A DNA stretch of 64,000 bases from Cyanoderma ruficeps (taxonomy: Eukaryota; Chordata; Aves; Passeriformes; Timaliidae): the NCBI GenBank assembly GCA_008694505.1, contig VZDJ01000623.1, positions 11,778,443 through 11,842,442 on the forward strand, in the 5' to 3' direction. Each line of letters opens with the position of its first letter. Within the stretch, counting starts at the first letter, position 1. The notes beneath the pieces were generated by a model, which was not told where the DNA came from, did no database searches, and saw only the letters and a list, made by a program, of their open reading frames with translations. This document shows, in pieces, positions 1-11,760 of this stretch. The position numbers and the translations under genes were made by a program.

Positions 1-367
1 ACAGACAGCATTACAGATACACGTGCATTCCCTACATCTTTGCAAGTTGCATCATTGACTATCTTTATGGAACCACATCAGAAAAGTTCCAGCCAAGGTA
101 CCATCTCAGCTGAGGGAGTATGCTCCCTTCCATGCACTCATATTTATTTATCCTTGCGATCCACGTTTACTAAATAACTTCAAAGCACCACTTCAATCCA
201 CAGCACACAGGCTTGATACATTCTTGTGGTTCCTTTCCAAAAACTTCACAGATAAATTGCTGCTTCAGGAAACCAAGAGCTACACTCTAAACTGCAAGTG
301 TATTATTTCTGCCCATGCCCCCACAGTGGTCTGACAAACAAAATCATGCACTCAAACGTTTGCTTAC
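1..367 (-). other. CELSR1: CELSR1 intron 1, 5' end
   Basis: Read on the minus strand, the first intron begins at 367 with GTAAGC directly after the coding exon. The rest is AT-rich, has no similarity to the next CELSR1 segment, and contains no repeat I recognise. The next coding exon lies outside the window. Confidence 0.8.
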
Positions 368-370
368 CTG
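362..370 (-). other. CELSR1: 5' splice site of CELSR1 exon 1
   Basis: On the minus strand the sequence reads CAG|GTAAGC, a near-consensus donor. The conserved protein similarity stops exactly here, after ...EALMKVSVS plus the first base of the next codon. In other CELSR1 proteins the next residue is Asp, which a G from this exon allows. The open frame running on to 303 is intron read-through. Confidence 0.9.
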
Positions 371-3300
371 AGACTGACACTTTCATAAGGGCTTCCAGGG
401 GTCTGTTGTTGTCCAGATCACGACTCAGTTTGAGTTCCCCAGTGGCAGAGTCCAAAAGGAGCAAGTTTAATTCATTGCCTTGGACAAAAGTGTAGGCCAG
501 GCTATCAGACACATCAGGATCATGAGCTGGGATCTTGCCAATCACGCCAGAGGGAAAGCTGTTGGACTTGTTGGTCACGTAGTTATTGAAGAGGATCTGG
601 AAGTCCTGCAGCACAGGCGGGTTATCATTCTGATCCAGGAGGCGGATGTGCACAGTTGCTCGGCTCACAAGAGGGGCTGACGTGGCCTGCACCACAATAA
701 CATACTCCGTCCGGCTCTCGTAATCCAGGTCCATTAGGGCTGTGAGGTCTCCATTGAGCAAGTCTAGTTGGAAGACCTCAGGGATGTTCCCCTCTACAAT
801 CTGGTACATGATCTGTGCATTGGTCCCCTCGTCAGGATCAGCTGCACTGATCCGTGCCACAATAGAGCCCACGGGGCTGTTCTCTTCCACAAAGATATCA
901 AATTCATCCTTCTCAAAGACAGGGGGGTTGTCATTAATGTCCAGCACAGTCACCTGGATGTCCACAGAGGCTTTCAGGGGTGGGCTGCCCCTGTCCACAG
1001 CAAAGGCCCGCAGGCTGTAGACAGCCACGTTCTCGCGGTCCAGCTTGCGCAGTGTGCGAATCACTCCAGAAGTGGGTTCGATGTAGAAGTCTCCATCTCC
1101 GTCATCACCACCTTGGAACGTGTAGAGGAGGCGGCCATTGAGGCCTGAGTCACGGTCAGTGGCAGACAGCTGCAGGACACTGGTGGAGAGTGGCACGTCC
1201 TCAAACACCGAGCCCTGGTAGCGGTCGCGCAGGAAGCGGGGTGCATTGTCATTGGCATCCAGGATGAGGATCTCAACGTACGTGGTGTCCGATTTCTGGG
1301 GGATACCATTGTCATGGGCTGTAATGGCCAACGTGTAGGAGGCCTGGTCCTCATAGTCCAGCTCCATCAGGGTGGTGATGGTGCCTGTATCAGGGTCAAT
1401 GCGGAACTGGGGGATATTATCATCCAAAATATAAGTGATTCGTGCATTCTCCCCCGTGTCTTCATCAGTGGCACTGATGGTGACAATAGAGGTGCCAATG
1501 GGTTTGTCCTCACTGACACTCACTGTGTAGTGCGAGCTCTGGAAGACTGGGCGGTGTGTATTGGCATCTGTGACATTAATGAAGACCTGGACGGTGTCAA
1601 AGCGAGTGCCATCAGAGGCAGTGACTGTGAGCACATACTGCCTTTCCTGCTTGTAATCCAGGGGCAAGGCCAGCGTGATCAGCCCTCCTCCACTCTGACT
1701 GGTGATGGCAAAACGGTTCCTGGTGTTGCCACTGGTAATCTGGTAAGTCACAACGCTGTTAACGTCCCTGTCCACTGCTGTCAGGGTCAGGACACTGCTG
1801 CCCACAGCTGCATCCTCATTCAGTCTGAGATGATACACCTTCTCTGTGAAGGTGGGGTTGTTGTCATTCACATCCAGGACAGTGATGGAGACACTGGCTG
1901 AGGAGGTCATGACCGGCACACCGTGGTCCCTGGCCTCCACCCCAAAATGATAGTTTTCCACAGTCTCTCGGTCCAACTCTGCAGCTACAGTGATCCACCC
2001 TGTGCTGTTGTTGATTTGAAAAGGGAACCCAGGGTCACCTGCTACAGGGGCACTTCCGGTGGACGGTGCCATCTCTATGAGTTTGTACTCCAGGCGGGCA
2101 TTCTCTCCAGAGTCAGCATCCACCGCCTGGATGTGCAGCACCGAGTAGCCCAGAGGAACATTCTCCAGCACTGAGGCCTGGAAGGGAGTGCTCACAAAGA
2201 TGGGGGCATTGTCATTCACGTCTACAACCTGCACCGACACCATACCACTGGAGTTGATCAAAGGAGGTCTGCCCCCATCCTGGGCTTTGATCCGGAGCGT
2301 GTACTCCCGGATAGTCTCGTAATCCAGAGGGTTGATGAGGTCGATGGCGCCAGAGAAAGAGTGAATGTAGAACTGGCCTTTCAGGTTGCCACTCACAATG
2401 CTGTAGTGCACCTGGGCATTGCTGCCCCGGTCCCGATCTGTGGCTTGTACCTGCAGTATCTGGCTGTTCACTGGGGCATCCTCTGGCACCTGGACCAGGT
2501 AGCGCTTCTCACTGAACTGAGGGTAGTTGTCGTTCTCATCCTCTACGGTGATGTGCACCATAGCCGTGGCACTGCGTGGCCCTGGATCCTTGCCCTGGTC
2601 ATTGGCTTCCACCACCAGGTGGTACTCGGAGACCTCCTCACGGTCCACCGAGGCTCGGGTCCTCACAACCCCGGAGCGCGGGTCAATCTCAAAGACTCCG
2701 TCACCAGCTCCTGGCTCCAGCAGGCGGTACAGCATGTTGGCATTGGCGGGGGCATCACCGTCGGTGGCTCGGATTGTCAGCACCTCGTAGCCCACCNCTC
2801 CAGGTTCTCCCGGATGCTCTCCCGGTACTCAGGCTGTTCAAACACTGGCTCGTGGTCGTTGGTGTCACTGACAGTCACTGTCAGATAGGTGGTGGCCGAG
2901 CGGCGGCGTGGGGAACCATGGTCAGAGGCAGTAACCTTCAGCACGTGGGTGTCCTTCGTCTCCCGGTCCAGGCTGCGGGCAGTGACCACACTGCCTGTCT
3001 CGGCGTCGATGGTGAAGTAGTCGTTGGAGCGCTCGTCAAAGAGCGCCTCCATGGAGTACGCCAGCCGACCGGCATCACCCTCGTCCGGGTCCTGGGCTCG
3101 CAGCACGATGACCGCCGTGCCGGCCGGTTCGTTCTCGGGGACGGAGACCTGGTAGCTGGGCAGCTGGAACTGCGGGGGGTTGTTGAGGCTCCGCACCCGC
3201 CGCGCTCCTCGCCGCCCGCCGCCCTCCCTGCCCGGCGGCGGGTCGCAGCCGGCGGCGGCTCCGCGGGGCTCGGTGGCCGCCCGGTGCCGGGCGCGCCGCG

Positions 3301-3556
3301 GGCAGGGGCCGCCGCCACGGGGCCCACGGGGCTCGGCGGGCGGAGCGCGGCGCGGCGCGGTTCCCGCAGCCCTCAGGCGCCCGGCGGGCGGCATCGCCAG
3401 CGGCTCGGCGGCGGCCGGGCGCCCCGCGGCCCCCGCGGGCAGGTGGAGGAGCGGGGCGGCGCGGGGCGGCCGCGGGTCCCTGCCGCCTGCCGACGCCAGG
3501 GCGCAGAGCAGCGCGGCCCAGGACACACAGGCGGCGGCGGACAGCAGCCGCGGCAT
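368..3556 (-). CDS. CELSR1: CELSR1 first coding exon (partial gene), cadherin EGF LAG seven-pass G-type receptor 1
   Basis: This is the giant first exon of a Flamingo/CELSR receptor, a plasma-membrane atypical cadherin that forms homophilic contacts in planar cell polarity. The ATG at 3556-3554 opens a signal peptide (about residues 1-24, leucine/alanine-rich), followed by a Pro/Arg/Gly-rich pro-region and a basic, furin-like stretch RRGARRVR (115-122). Cadherin repeat 1 starts near residue 128. Repeat boundaries are marked by DTNDHEPVF, DENDNYPQF, DVNDNAPIF, DVNDNNPTF, DANTHRPVF, DANDNAPRF, DINDNPPVF and DQNDNPPVL, so eight repeats are complete and a ninth has begun. Many stretches (for example FQGGDDGDGDFYIEPTSG and NNYVTNKSNSFPSGVIG) fit CELSR1 better than CELSR2 or CELSR3. 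The exon ends with CAG|GTAAGC at 368/367 in phase 1. EGF, laminin-G and seven-pass regions are outside the window. At 2797 an N plus one extra base shifts the frame. Removing two bases leaves 3187 nt, that is 1062 codons plus one nucleotide, matching the phase-1 donor, so I treat the break as an assembly error. Confidence 0.93.
2795..2799 (-). other. CELSR1: Ambiguous base with +2 frameshift inside CELSR1 exon
   Basis: Between the codons for ...RENLE and VGYEVLT the minus strand has two surplus positions, one of them N. Upstream and downstream frames are both strongly CELSR1-like with no gap in the alignment. This is far more likely a consensus or assembly error than a real mutation, but the sequence alone cannot prove it. 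Confidence 0.8.
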
Positions 3557-3860
3557 CTCCGGAGCTCAGCGGGCAGCGGGGCCGGGCAGCGGGCTGCTGC
3601 ACAATCCATCCACCCGCCGGGCTGCCCGCCCGCCCGCATCCATCAGCCGGCGGCCCGCCCCCCCCACCGCCCTCGCCTCCCGGGCACCGCCGGCCCCGAG
3701 CCCCGCGCCCCGTCCCGGTCCGCGGGCAGCGGGATGGAGAGCTCCAACTTTTCCACCTTAAACTTTGAAGTGAGTTCAAAATGGCTCCTCTCCTCCTCCT
3801 CCCGCCGCAGCTCCCCAGAGGACGATTAGCATAAACCTGCTGCTCCTCTCCTTCGCCAAA
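3557..3860 (-). other. CELSR1: Probable CELSR1 5' UTR and proximal promoter
   Basis: Immediately upstream of the CELSR1 ATG (minus strand) the sequence is GC-rich. The start context has a G at -3. I see no in-frame alternative start that would give a better signal peptide. The extent of the UTR is not visible from sequence. Confidence 0.5.
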
Positions 3861-3965
3861 AAGAAGAAAAGAAAATCAAATACCGAGGTCCCCCCCCGCG
3901 GCGGGGCCGGCCCACGGGCGGCGCGGTCCCGCGTGGCTGCGCGACACGGCAGAGCCGCCGCGCCT

Positions 3966-3999
3966 CGTCCGTCCCGTCCCGTCCCGTCCNCGTCCTGTC
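3966..3999. repeat. Short (CCCGT)n tandem repeat with an N
   Basis: About five to six copies of a CCCGT pentamer, slightly degenerate, interrupted by an ambiguous base at 3990. It sits within the CELSR1 promoter island, so copy number may be uncertain in the assembly. Confidence 0.75.
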
Positions 4000-4371
4000 C
4001 CGCTCCAGCCTCCCGGCTCGGCTCGGCTCCGCTGAGCAGGGCAGCCTGCGCGGAGCGCGGCGGGCGCTGCCCGGGGCGGGGTTTCCTGCCGGCCCCGCCC
4101 GGCCCCTCCCGGGCGGCGGCGACGGGGGCCGGGCCGACTGTAGCCCCGTGGGGCTCCGGCTCCGCCGCTCGGCGCCCCTCGGCGGCCGGGGAGCTGCCGG
4201 CCCCAGCGGGGCCGGGCGGGCTCGGGGCAGGTCCCGCTGCGGCCGTTCCGCTGCCCCACGCGGACGGAACTCCGCTGGGCGGCGACTCTCGGCCGCTTCC
4301 CCACGCAGCAGCCACCTGTCGTCTCAGAGCCGCCGTCCAGAGCAAAGTTAAACAGAAATTCATATAAATCC

Positions 4372-4473
4372 TTTTTTTTTTTNNNNNNNNNNNNNNNNNN
4401 NNNNNNNNNNNNNNNNNNNNNNNNNNNNNNNNNNNNNNNNNNNNNNNNNNNNNNNNNNNNGGGGGGGGGGGGG
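4372..4473. other. Assembly gap (78 N) flanked by T and G homopolymers
   Basis: N occupies 4383-4460. The gap is bordered by a run of about eleven T on the left and thirteen G on the right. Such edges are typical of a sequencing failure in GC-rich promoter DNA, so the flanking homopolymers may themselves be unreliable. Confidence 0.9.
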
Positions 4474-4870
4474 CTGCCGGTATCCCGGCGCAAGATCTGC
4501 TGCCGTGCTCACCCCTTGCTTTGAAACAGGCAAAGCAGCCGGCAGGATCTGGAGCTTTGACTTAAAGATTTCTTTGGGGCAGTGGCAAATAGTGATAGAC
4601 AGGACGCAAACTTCTGCGGGAAGAAGCAAAGCCCAACCCCGCATGGAAACGTTGCGCTGGTGATTATAATGTCAGTTCTACGAATTTATGCTAAATACTT
4701 TCTGTCGCGCTACTTTTCCCTTAGCGATGTAGACGCCGGAGCGGCGCGCCCGAGCTGCGGCCGCATCCCCGCGGCTGCAGTGGCCCCTGGTGGGTGCGGC
4801 GGGAAGGCGCGGGCGGCGCGGGGCCGGGATGCTCGCTCTGCCGGCCGCCGCGGCAAGGAACGATGCTAAC

Positions 4871-7800
4871 CTACGGGGATCCCGCGTACAAGAGCTGTGC
4901 GCAGGGACAAGACATGGGCTGGTGGACAACGAGCAGCCAATGGTTGCCATTGGGATTTTGCAAAACTTTGTTACTTGTAGGAACTGGGAGGCAACTTTCG
5001 GAGTGATCTGTCGCTGTCGGTTCAGGCTCTTCAGCACTTTTAAGAGGACTACGAACGAAACAGATTCTCTCAGTGGCTTTCATGCCCTGAAATGCATTAT
5101 TGCAATGGAAAGAAAGAAAGGAAGAAAAAAGAAAAAATACCCCAAAATATCAAAAAACCAACCAACTGGATAATTGCCAGTATGTCTGTCAGGATGAAAA
5201 AGCTTCATAAATTGGGGTTTTGGAAGGCGTTTGCTGATTCAGCTTTACTCAATTAGAGATTTTTTAAAATGGAATTTAGAAGCTTACTTGGCTTTGCATA
5301 TCCTCTGATGAAAATGATTGCTCATGAAAAGAAAGTTTAAAAAATTAAACATAATCTTCCATTTGTTTATTGAGCTTTAGTGGATGTAGTGATCTACTTT
5401 ATACTCCAGAAATAAAGCAACTCACTTGGTAATTTGGTTAATCGATATTAACCTGGGATTTGCATAAGGAAACTAGTTTAAGTCCATACTTTTCTTGCTT
5501 CACTCCACATTTTCTTGCTGCTATTCTTAATTCCTACAGTTTGAAAAATAACCTCTTGTTATAAAATAATCTCTTTTTCTGACTCATCAAAAATGACAAC
5601 CAAGTACACGTTTCAAGATAAAATAGATTTGTAAGAAGAGAGAGTTTAAACTTTTTTCTTTTCTTTTTATTGTAATAAGAGGCAACTGTGAGTTGGGAAG
5701 ATACTGTAATATCTTCTGTAGAAACCATTTTTCTGTATGATTACACAAAATCCTCCATCTTTTCCCTATTTGTATGACCTACCTTCTATTTCCAGTTAAA
5801 TTTGTCTTGTTTCACTGTTTTCTAATTAAATATATTGTCCTTATTGTTCCTTGCATGCATTGCATTATTTGTCGTATTATGTTACCGTTAAAATAGATTT
5901 CAAATCCAAAATGGTGAATACAGTTTTTACAACTGACTCACTGCTCTAGCAAAAAGAATAGGTTTATTTAACACTCTGGCAACTCAAATGACTTTTCAGT
6001 GGTGAAATGGCTCCTGCTCTCAGATCACTGTGTATGGAAACAGGGGTCGCTGTTAGATCAGAGGTCAGGGCTGAGGGAATCTGTTCCTGCTGCTGCCTCT
6101 GTGGGTCCAGAAGAGCCAGAAAGGGCAACAGTGGAACAGAACTTTTGGTAAAGACGACTCGAGGTGGGGAACAAAAACAGAGTTGCATGTCTCTCTTGTT
6201 TTAGCTGGCGAGTATTTAGTGAAGGCTGACCCTTCAAAGAAAACCAGATACTTTCTTTGTGCCTGATTTTACAGATTTCCTCATATAAGCTGTCATTTTC
6301 CTACAGAAGAAATCCCACTGACATCACTATGATGAGCGACGTCCATAAAAAATGCGAGTGGGTGAGGTTTTCCTTGACCCTTTGTTTCCTCAGTAGCAAT
6401 TGATGACATATTCGTTTCACAGCTAAAAAAAAAAGCTTTGTTTCAACTTGTCTAGGAGTGAAATATTTCAAGTTTCTTTCAAAGGTGAATTTAAAAGAAA
6501 ACTGAGGATTAAAACAAAACCAGATTGAATTGTTACCCAGCTTCATTCAGAGCTTAGCTTGAACAAAAAAAAGTAGTTAAACTGTAAGGGATTTTCCTAA
6601 AACATGAAGTTATAAGGCCAGGGGAGACATCAAGAATCATTCCTTAATTGGGACTGTAGGCCAGAGGAAGGCTCATGCAGGGTTGGAGTTCCCTGCATCT
6701 AGATCCAATAGTATTTTTAAGGTTAGGAATAAAATGATTCAGTGTAAGTCCATCCCTGTGGAAGAGGTGGTTTTATAGAAGGAGATAGAGCTTTTCTTAT
6801 CTCAGCTCACCAATACTTTGAGGAAAGACTTAAAAATTCACATTCAGTAATGCTGTGTTAAAATAGTTCACTTTTTTCTTTTTTTTTTTTTTAATGAACA
6901 AGAGTAGTGAAAAGTTTTTTGTCATTGGATTTGTGAAGTATATTGCAAAGAAGTGATATGCAGTGTGTCCCCCACCCCTCCAAACCAGGGGTTTTATCTT
7001 TGAAACTCTTGCTTGGGGGAAGAAGAATATTTATGCTCAAATTTAGGTATCCATGCAACACAACCTATATCTTGTACAAGATCTCCATATACATAGTGTT
7101 AACATAAATTGATACATGTATTACATTTTCATAACTGCATTTATTGCCTTCACAAATGCACCAATGATCTTTTCCTGCTAAAGTAGCACATTGAGAAAAT
7201 AATCTAAGAAACCACAATAGGTAGTAATAAAACAGCCTTTAACCACAATTTATTCCACAACCTTACAATTTTCCAGCAACTGGAAAGAAACTGGATGTTT
7301 TGTGCCACACAGTAGAAGTGAATAATACTAGATTTTGGAGTGGAACATTATTTATTACCCATTATTTCAAATAAACTCACAGCATATTAGACATGAAAAA
7401 AACCAAAACCAAACCAAAATGAAATAACAAATAACTCACTAGTTTTTAGACTACCTGTGCTGGTTGCTGTTATGTCTTACCCTCATGGTTGGGTGTCTTC
7501 ATTGTCTGGGACTGCACATCAGCAGAGAGCAATCTTCTGTGATCCCAGACAAAGCCTAATAAAAAATGAAAGGGGAAAACTAAGAGGAATTCCTCAGTTT
7601 TGAAGGTTCCCCCTGCCCATGGCAGGAGGCAGGTGGGAGCCCTGGTCTGTCACTGCCAAGTCACCCCTGGGACAGCGCACCACAGAGAGGATCTCTGTCT
7701 GCTCAAAGCTGCTCCAGGAGACCTCATCCTGCTACAGTGTGCAAACTAGGCTGAGGACAGAAGCTGACAGGATCACTGTAGTGAATTTAAGTTGGATAAA

Positions 7801-10800
7801 CCCATGATTTTACACTATTCCTCCAATCACTACAGAAAGAAAGCAAGAGAAATTTCTCTGTGAACAGGCCTTTGGACTTCCAGTTCCCATCCTACTCCAT
7901 GTCCAGCCCAAGAATGGTCAAATGAACAAAAGTAATTTAAGTTTCCAGATTTCATCTGAGTTCATTTTAGGAATAGAAGAACTAGTTCAAGCTTCATATG
8001 ATGAAATTTGATCCTTCACCTATTGCAGGAACCACACAGGTTTGGAAGTGCTCCAGAAAATACTTTTATTGCTAACATTCATTCTTCTTAAAGCCAAGAA
8101 TGAATTTCAAAATGCCGAGATCCTTATTATAAGAATTATGTTCAAAGCTTCTTGGCTATATGTAGCTTTCCTTTTCAGAAAGAGTAGAAACAGTTTAGAG
8201 CTCTCCTGGCATTTGTTGTAGCGAATCATACTGTTGCCTCTTTTTAAATCCTCAGTGGATACAGCAGCGATTCAGTGTTGGAACTTGTTTATTTTTTTAG
8301 ACTTCATACCATCCATTTATAATTTACCCTAAGGAGCTCAGCTCCACCCTACTCAAACACTGCCTGTGAGTTTCTTCACTCTAAATTGGTTTGGGTAATT
8401 TTTTCCCCTCCTCACTTTAGCTAAAGGCTTCACTAGTTACAACATGCAAAACCACAAATGAACCAATAGAAAAGCAAATTTCATGTTCAAAACTTGCACA
8501 GTGGCCAAGAACAAATAAAAGCTGAATAAGGCTTGACTATTATTTATGAAGGAAGTGATATAGAGATTAATGCATCAGAAATGTAGTTCTACAAAATAAC
8601 AAGTCTATAACACATACTGCAATAAACTAGTAAATAAAATGTGAGACTAATCAGCCAGTTCAAGTAAAAAGTGGAGAAAGACCAAGTCTGCAAATTGATG
8701 TGTTTTTCTGTACTCTGCACATCTCTCCTATACATTAACTGAGGTACTGAGTGAAGAACAAACCCTGGAAATTACATTTTACTGGTTTGCAGGATTTGCC
8801 CTTTCTTTCTGTGTCTCACCTCATAATGTACAAACAGATTAAAAAGTCAGCTCTTGTGGCTTTGCCCAAGAGTTTGCTGAAAGTTTGCTGCCAGCTCATC
8901 AAAATAAAGGCACAGTAGGACAGATTTCCTTGCTTTGCCAGCTCCTGTTGTTTAATCAGGGGATTAGAGGACTAATTAATAAGAACAGAGTACAAATGGG
9001 CAACACTACTGGGGTAGTCATTCTAGCTTGACTGAGTGATGGGTTTGGAACTGAAGTCTAACAACATGTTACAAATGCCCTGATGTGGTCACCAGGGAGC
9101 AGTTACTGGTGGTGCTACAAGAACCACGAGGAGCAAGGAGATGACACAGAAGGTGAGTAGATTAATTAGTAGAGTTCAAGTACTGGTAGAGATGCTTCTG
9201 GTTGTGGAGAAGTCTGCAGGACTGCACTGCTGGGGAAGGCATGCTCTGTGTTTACATGGGAATATGGGGACACTGTTCCTGTACCACCATCAGTAGCTAC
9301 TCTGCAGTAACAACACGTGGATGTTTGTAATACGATGTTAGAATCCAGACTGCTCCAATTTCTCCCCTAGTATTTCTTTCCACTCTCTCTACTACTTAGA
9401 CACACATTTCATATTGAAATACTGTTTTCTAGGGATTTTAATGCTTCCAAAAATTTTTTTTTTTTTTTTTTGCTGGAAAGAACACATTTTCTGAACTTTT
9501 TATGGTTTACATAGAGACAGGTTTAGGCTTTTTCCTCCAATCTCTATTTTTTTTTCTTGGTCTTTATTAGAACCAAGCATCATCTGCCAGTATATTGCCT
9601 GCTTGCTCAGCACCAAGAGATTCTTCTCCAGAAGCTGGTTTGATGTCATTAGATTAAAGAGTCCTGGTTATTTTTGTAACATCTACACGCCCAGCCACCT
9701 TTCCACTCAGCTTCTTCCAGGCAGGAGGTCCTTGAAACCCGTTTTTCATGAGCTTGCCATGGGCTCATTGGACACAGCACCATTTGCAGAAGAAAAGCAT
9801 GGAGGAAAATTCTTTCAGCTACTTATCAAAGAGTATTCAAAGAGCTCCTGGTGGATGGGCAGGAAGGTGGAGTGAAAGCAAGGACAATGTGACTTTGGTC
9901 TAACCTGCTCATTTTCCAGAAGTTCAGTTACATTCAAAGGCAAGGGATTTCAGCCTCTTAGGGGAGGAAACACACAGCTCTAATGAAACACTTGCAGGCA
10001 GGGAATTAGTTGGAAAAATAAAAATATTAATTGAAATGCTTAATGTGGGAATATGAAGTCAGCATAATAGGTTGCCCAGATAATGGTGCGGGTTACAGTT
10101 TTGTGGCTGTTTCAGCAAGAGAAGGTGAAGCTGGAATTTAGCACCTCTCCTAATCACTGCAGGATTTGCATGTGAGATATTATGACTATTGTTATGTCCC
10201 CCCTTTCTTAGTTTTATTTCATATCTAGAATTCAATGGAAAGATAGATACTTGGTTTCTAGTCCTGTACTGCAAGCACACTCTGCACCCCAACCTCTTTT
10301 CATCTTTTCCCAAGAGACTTAGGAATAATAATTTTTTTCTCATAGGTGCATTTTGTAACATATTTCTGGGTGTTTGTTGGCATACCTGAGGCTTGGCAAC
10401 TCTGAATGTTGAAAAACAGGAAGTGTTTGAAAAACCACTTTAAAAAGCCTCACTAATACTGTTCTGGGTCTTAGTTTAGGTTCTCTCTGGCTCTGGATGG
10501 ATACACAGAGACACCATGTCCATTTGCAGGCATCCAGAGGGATCAGGCCTGGGTTGTGTGCATTACACTGCTGCTGAGCTCCCAGACTGAGCTTTGCCTG
10601 TGCCAGCTCACCTCCTTGGTCACCCCACACCAGGCTGGGCTTTGCACAGCCCTTGGGACTATGCCCTGTGAGAAATTTGGACGGAGCCACCCTGTGTGTG
10701 TTGGGAAAGGTAAAAGGGCTGTTCTCTGGGAGCAAGCCATGCCACGCCAGTTGGCCTCTGTGATGAAAAATGGCCCCTGCCCTGATTTATTTCCCAGTTT

Positions 10801-11688
10801 AAACAAACTGAAAGACAGATTTCACTCCAAATGTATGAAACACTTTGTATTTTCAAAATCCAGCACCTTAGCTGTTCTATTTTCTTCTGCTCTGCTAGCT
10901 ACTGAGCACCACAGTTCATTGTCCTGCCTCTCCAGCAGCTTTCACCAGGCTCAGCACTTATTAACAGACTATGTCTCTGGCTGCTGGATTTCTTTGGAGA
11001 TCACTCAGTGTTGTTTCATAAAGGAGAGGAAGAGCATTTGCACTCTGAATGAATTTAGTTGTCATCACTTGTCAGCTTTGTGCTCTGAGGTCTCTCTTAG
11101 GTAGCGTAATTATCATTATTTTTATATATCGGTAATTATAATCTGGGAAGAGGTCCAAATTCTGCTTTTTAAGTAAAACTGGTGAAGCTTATTTGCAGTG
11201 ACTGGAGCCCCTCAGCACACAGCAGCCTCAGTGGCAGCACCACAGTGACTGTGGGAGGATGTACCACGTGGATACAAGAGACCCCCTTTCCTGCTCAGTT
11301 ACAGCCAGGAGTCACTTCCTGTTCTATTCGGCTTGCCCCAAAACAGCCTTATCTTCACATATTCTAGCCTGAACACTGTAGTTAGAAAAAGGTCAAAAAT
11401 TATCCCTGGTTACACAGTCTGGGGCAATGGGAAGCTCATTAGGCTGTCAGGCATGTGATCCAACTCCACCTCTGCTGCCAGGCTGATTTTCTGTGTACCG
11501 ACAGACATGGGTCTCACAGCCCTCAAAGAAACAAGAGTCACACAAGATGGTTTCCACAGAGCAGCTTTGGCTTCAAATCCCACCATCAGTCATGCCACAG
11601 CAATGGTTTCACAGGGCTCTGCAGAGCCAAAACAGCACCGCTCCCACTCTGCCTGCTTCTCCTTAACAATTTAATAGTTTAGAGGTTA
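4871..11688. other. Intergenic DNA, no gene recognised
   Basis: AT-rich sequence between the CELSR1 promoter and the first CR1 tail. I see only scattered low-complexity tracts: an A/G-rich run near 5105-5150, poly-T near 6878-6892 and 9456-9470. All open frames are short and show no family resemblance. Confidence 0.6.
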
Positions 11689-11689
11689 C

Positions 11690-11760
11690 AGTGGTAGTAG
11701 TGGGCTGGTGGTGGGACTTGATGATCTAAAAGGTCTCTTCTAACCCCGATGATTCTATTC
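11690..11760 (+). mobile_element. CR1 LINE 3'-end fragment
   Basis: The stretch has the bird CR1 tail pattern: a 'gggacttgatgatct' segment, 'aggtctcttctaacc', then a terminal 'gatgattctatt'. It is heavily 5' truncated, as is usual for CR1. No coding part remains. Confidence 0.75.

Larger units (their letters stand above)
2900..4870. promoter_or_regulatory. CELSR1: CpG island over CELSR1 5' end and promoter
   Basis: The GC and CpG content rises sharply across the N-terminal coding region, 5' UTR and upstream flank, with many GC-box-like stretches. It falls to an AT-rich background beyond about 4,870. No TATA box is evident upstream of the ATG, as expected for a CpG-island promoter. The transcription start cannot be placed. 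An assembly gap at 4383-4460 removes part of the island. Confidence 0.8.

Noticed and set aside
303..367. Extension of the CELSR1 open frame past 368
   Set aside because: The residues after ...VSVS no longer resemble CELSR1 and a good splice donor lies at 368/367, so this is intron read-through.
3075..3779. Long minus- and plus-strand open frames overlapping the CELSR1 N-terminus
   Set aside because: These are Arg/Ala/Pro-rich shadows of a GC-rich exon. Only the frame with a signal peptide continues into cadherin repeats.
10556..11104. Plus-strand 182-residue open frame
   Set aside because: No domain, no splice context and no family resemblance; composition is that of chance.
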